Assembly (NCBI GenBank): GCA_015680685.1
Contig: MNCI01004089.1
Coordinates: 101,021-165,020, forward strand
Length of the DNA stretch: 64,000 bases
Source: Gnetum montanum
Taxonomy: Eukaryota; Streptophyta; Gnetopsida; Gnetales; Gnetaceae
Direction of reading: 5' to 3'
The position numbers were made by a program, and so were the translations under genes. Under the pieces are notes generated by a model. The model saw nothing but the letters and a program-made list of their open reading frames with translations, ran no database searches and was not told where the DNA came from. Below are positions 63,001 to 64,000 of this stretch, one piece after another (position 1 is the stretch's first letter; each line of letters begins with the position of its first letter).

Positions 63001-63183
63001 GCCACATTAATAGGATTATCTAAGTGGCAAGATGATCACCAATCTCATGTCAATAAATAAAACTACTCCTAATTCAAGATTTAACCATTCTCCTCATAGA
63101 CTTGAATATAAAATTAAGTTGGTATTATTTTCATGTCAATGAACTTAGCCATTTCTTATATAACACCTAACTACTACATTAAT
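60062..63183 (-). pseudogene. T2: decayed Tat-like protease and gag fragment
   Basis: Minus frame 60200-60523 reads TLRTIDLPLTMAKAIVQAYL then YNLLLSRPWIALSKEIPF, the end of a Tat-type protease (LILGRPW equivalent LLLSRPW). Gag-like sequence follows near 61400-61600 (LIDTNPFFYGTIKDFKQL, FINEYAINKEKYSDLEYL). Very AT-rich with many stops. Together with the RT/RNase H piece at 28793-31265 it could be one element split by the Athila chain. Positions 61700-63180 hold no identifiable domain. Confidence 0.55.
60451..60554. repeat. Perfect foldback with nested duplicated arm
   Basis: Arms 60491-60514 and 60516-60539 are perfect 24-bp inverted copies around a single G. An outer copy at 60451-60489 pairs with 60516-60554 with one mismatch in 39. 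The structure is arm, second arm copy, inverted arm. It lies in the Tat-type protease. Confidence 0.92.
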
Positions 63184-64000
63184 TGAGGAGTAGCAAGTAT
63201 ACCCTATACCAACTCATACAAATCACGAGTGTTCACTTAGCAATTAGGTCAAATTTCAAAGAATTTAGGTTTCTTCATACACTGAATTTAAGAGGTCAAA
63301 CTAACCATTACAATCATTATCTTCTTAGTTTCACTTATGAAGTTCAATGGTATAGTTAAGTGTAACTCAGGTATGTGATTTTTATCATTTTTATGTTTTA
63401 TGAATTAAGTTGCTAAAGAATAAAGAATAAAGTCATTTTAATGTTTGACTAACTAATTGATCTAAGAATTAAATAATGTCTAACTATTCCTAACATAAGC
63501 ATCCATTCCCACTTGTTGTACACATCCTAAATATGTTTAACGCTACTAGGTTATCAAACATTAAGTATTACTAGGATTACCAAGCGCTAAGCATATGCTC
63601 AAAGTGCTCGTACTTATGTGCTTTAATTAATCACTATTTAATATATCTTAATTAATCACTTAATTACTGAATTACTTAAACATTATAGGAAATTGCTTGA
63701 AATATTAAATGCATAAAGGAAATAATTAATCTAGTCCAAGTCCTACAAGGTTTGATTAGAAACCTTGTCTTTATTGCCACACACACTGAAGTGCTTAGGT
63801 ACAACAGTGCTCGAATAAAGATTCGTACACTCTCTAACTCCTATTGTGGGCACTTACAAAAATATTCTAACTTCTGAATGGGAAAACTATAACTTCATTA
63901 CAACTATGAGACTTGATATCATAAATGTAGAGGGTAGGTTCATATTTATAGGCAAGATAGGAAGCCTCATCGATGGGTTCACATCAACAGGTTAAACCCC
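63184..64000. repeat. Partial Athila-type LTR, runs off the window
   Basis: Starts TGAGGAGTAG and matches the family through the CTTTATTGCC block and TATA (63943-63950, minus). No primer-site-like sequence precedes it, unlike the 5' LTRs here, so it is a 3' LTR of another minus-strand element or a solo LTR. It is embedded in T2-like sequence. Confidence 0.75.

Overview
This is repeat-only DNA from a plant nuclear genome, most likely a seed plant with a large genome. It holds layered Ty3/gypsy (Metaviridae) LTR retrotransposons of the two plant non-chromovirus lineages, Athila-like and Tat/Ogre-like. I found no intact cellular gene and no rRNA, tRNA or CRISPR array. Nearly every coding frame is dead. 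Many breaks are in-frame TAG/TGA/TAA stops where CAG, CGA or CAA would be expected, which suggests cytosine deamination in methylated, silenced DNA. The species cannot be named from sequence alone.

Layout. (1) 1-2430: unassigned repetitive DNA with an 84-bp repeat, a hairpin, 157-bp repeats, and a TATA box plus poly(A) signal that suggest an old plus-strand LTR. (2) 2431-28792: Athila-like copy I (minus strand), truncated inside integrase. Its gag is split by T1, a ~20-kb Tat/Ogre-like element (7295-27497) that has its own LTRs. T1 gag is in turn split by an 853-bp solo Athila-type LTR (23078-23930) flanked by a perfect 5-bp duplication. (3) 28793-31265: a decayed Tat-like RT/RNase H fragment (T2). 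(4) About 31290-60061: a head-to-tail chain of three Athila-like elements (copies II, III, IV, all minus). Neighbouring copies share a single LTR, as expected from LTR-LTR recombination. Copies II and III carry, beyond integrase, a promoter-like segment and a separate coiled-coil ORF; copy IV does not. (5) 60062-63183: Tat-like gag/protease remains that could be the other half of T2. (6) 63184-64000: the start of another LTR of the Athila family, running off the window.

The most unusual object is inside T1. Between its protease (ending ~20570) and reverse transcriptase (starting ~13946) lies a 6.6-kb interval. On the opposite (plus) strand this interval contains a decayed multi-exon gene (about 15892-19540). 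Several of its introns have good splice sites and consistent phase, and one has a perfect TACTAAC branch site. I do not recognise the protein. The gene sits where Ogre-type elements carry an intron. Two related minisatellite arrays (19750-20205 and 10055-10430) lie just 3' of the two sense coding blocks. An antisense intron-bearing passenger gene would keep its introns through retrotransposition, because the sense RNA cannot splice them out.
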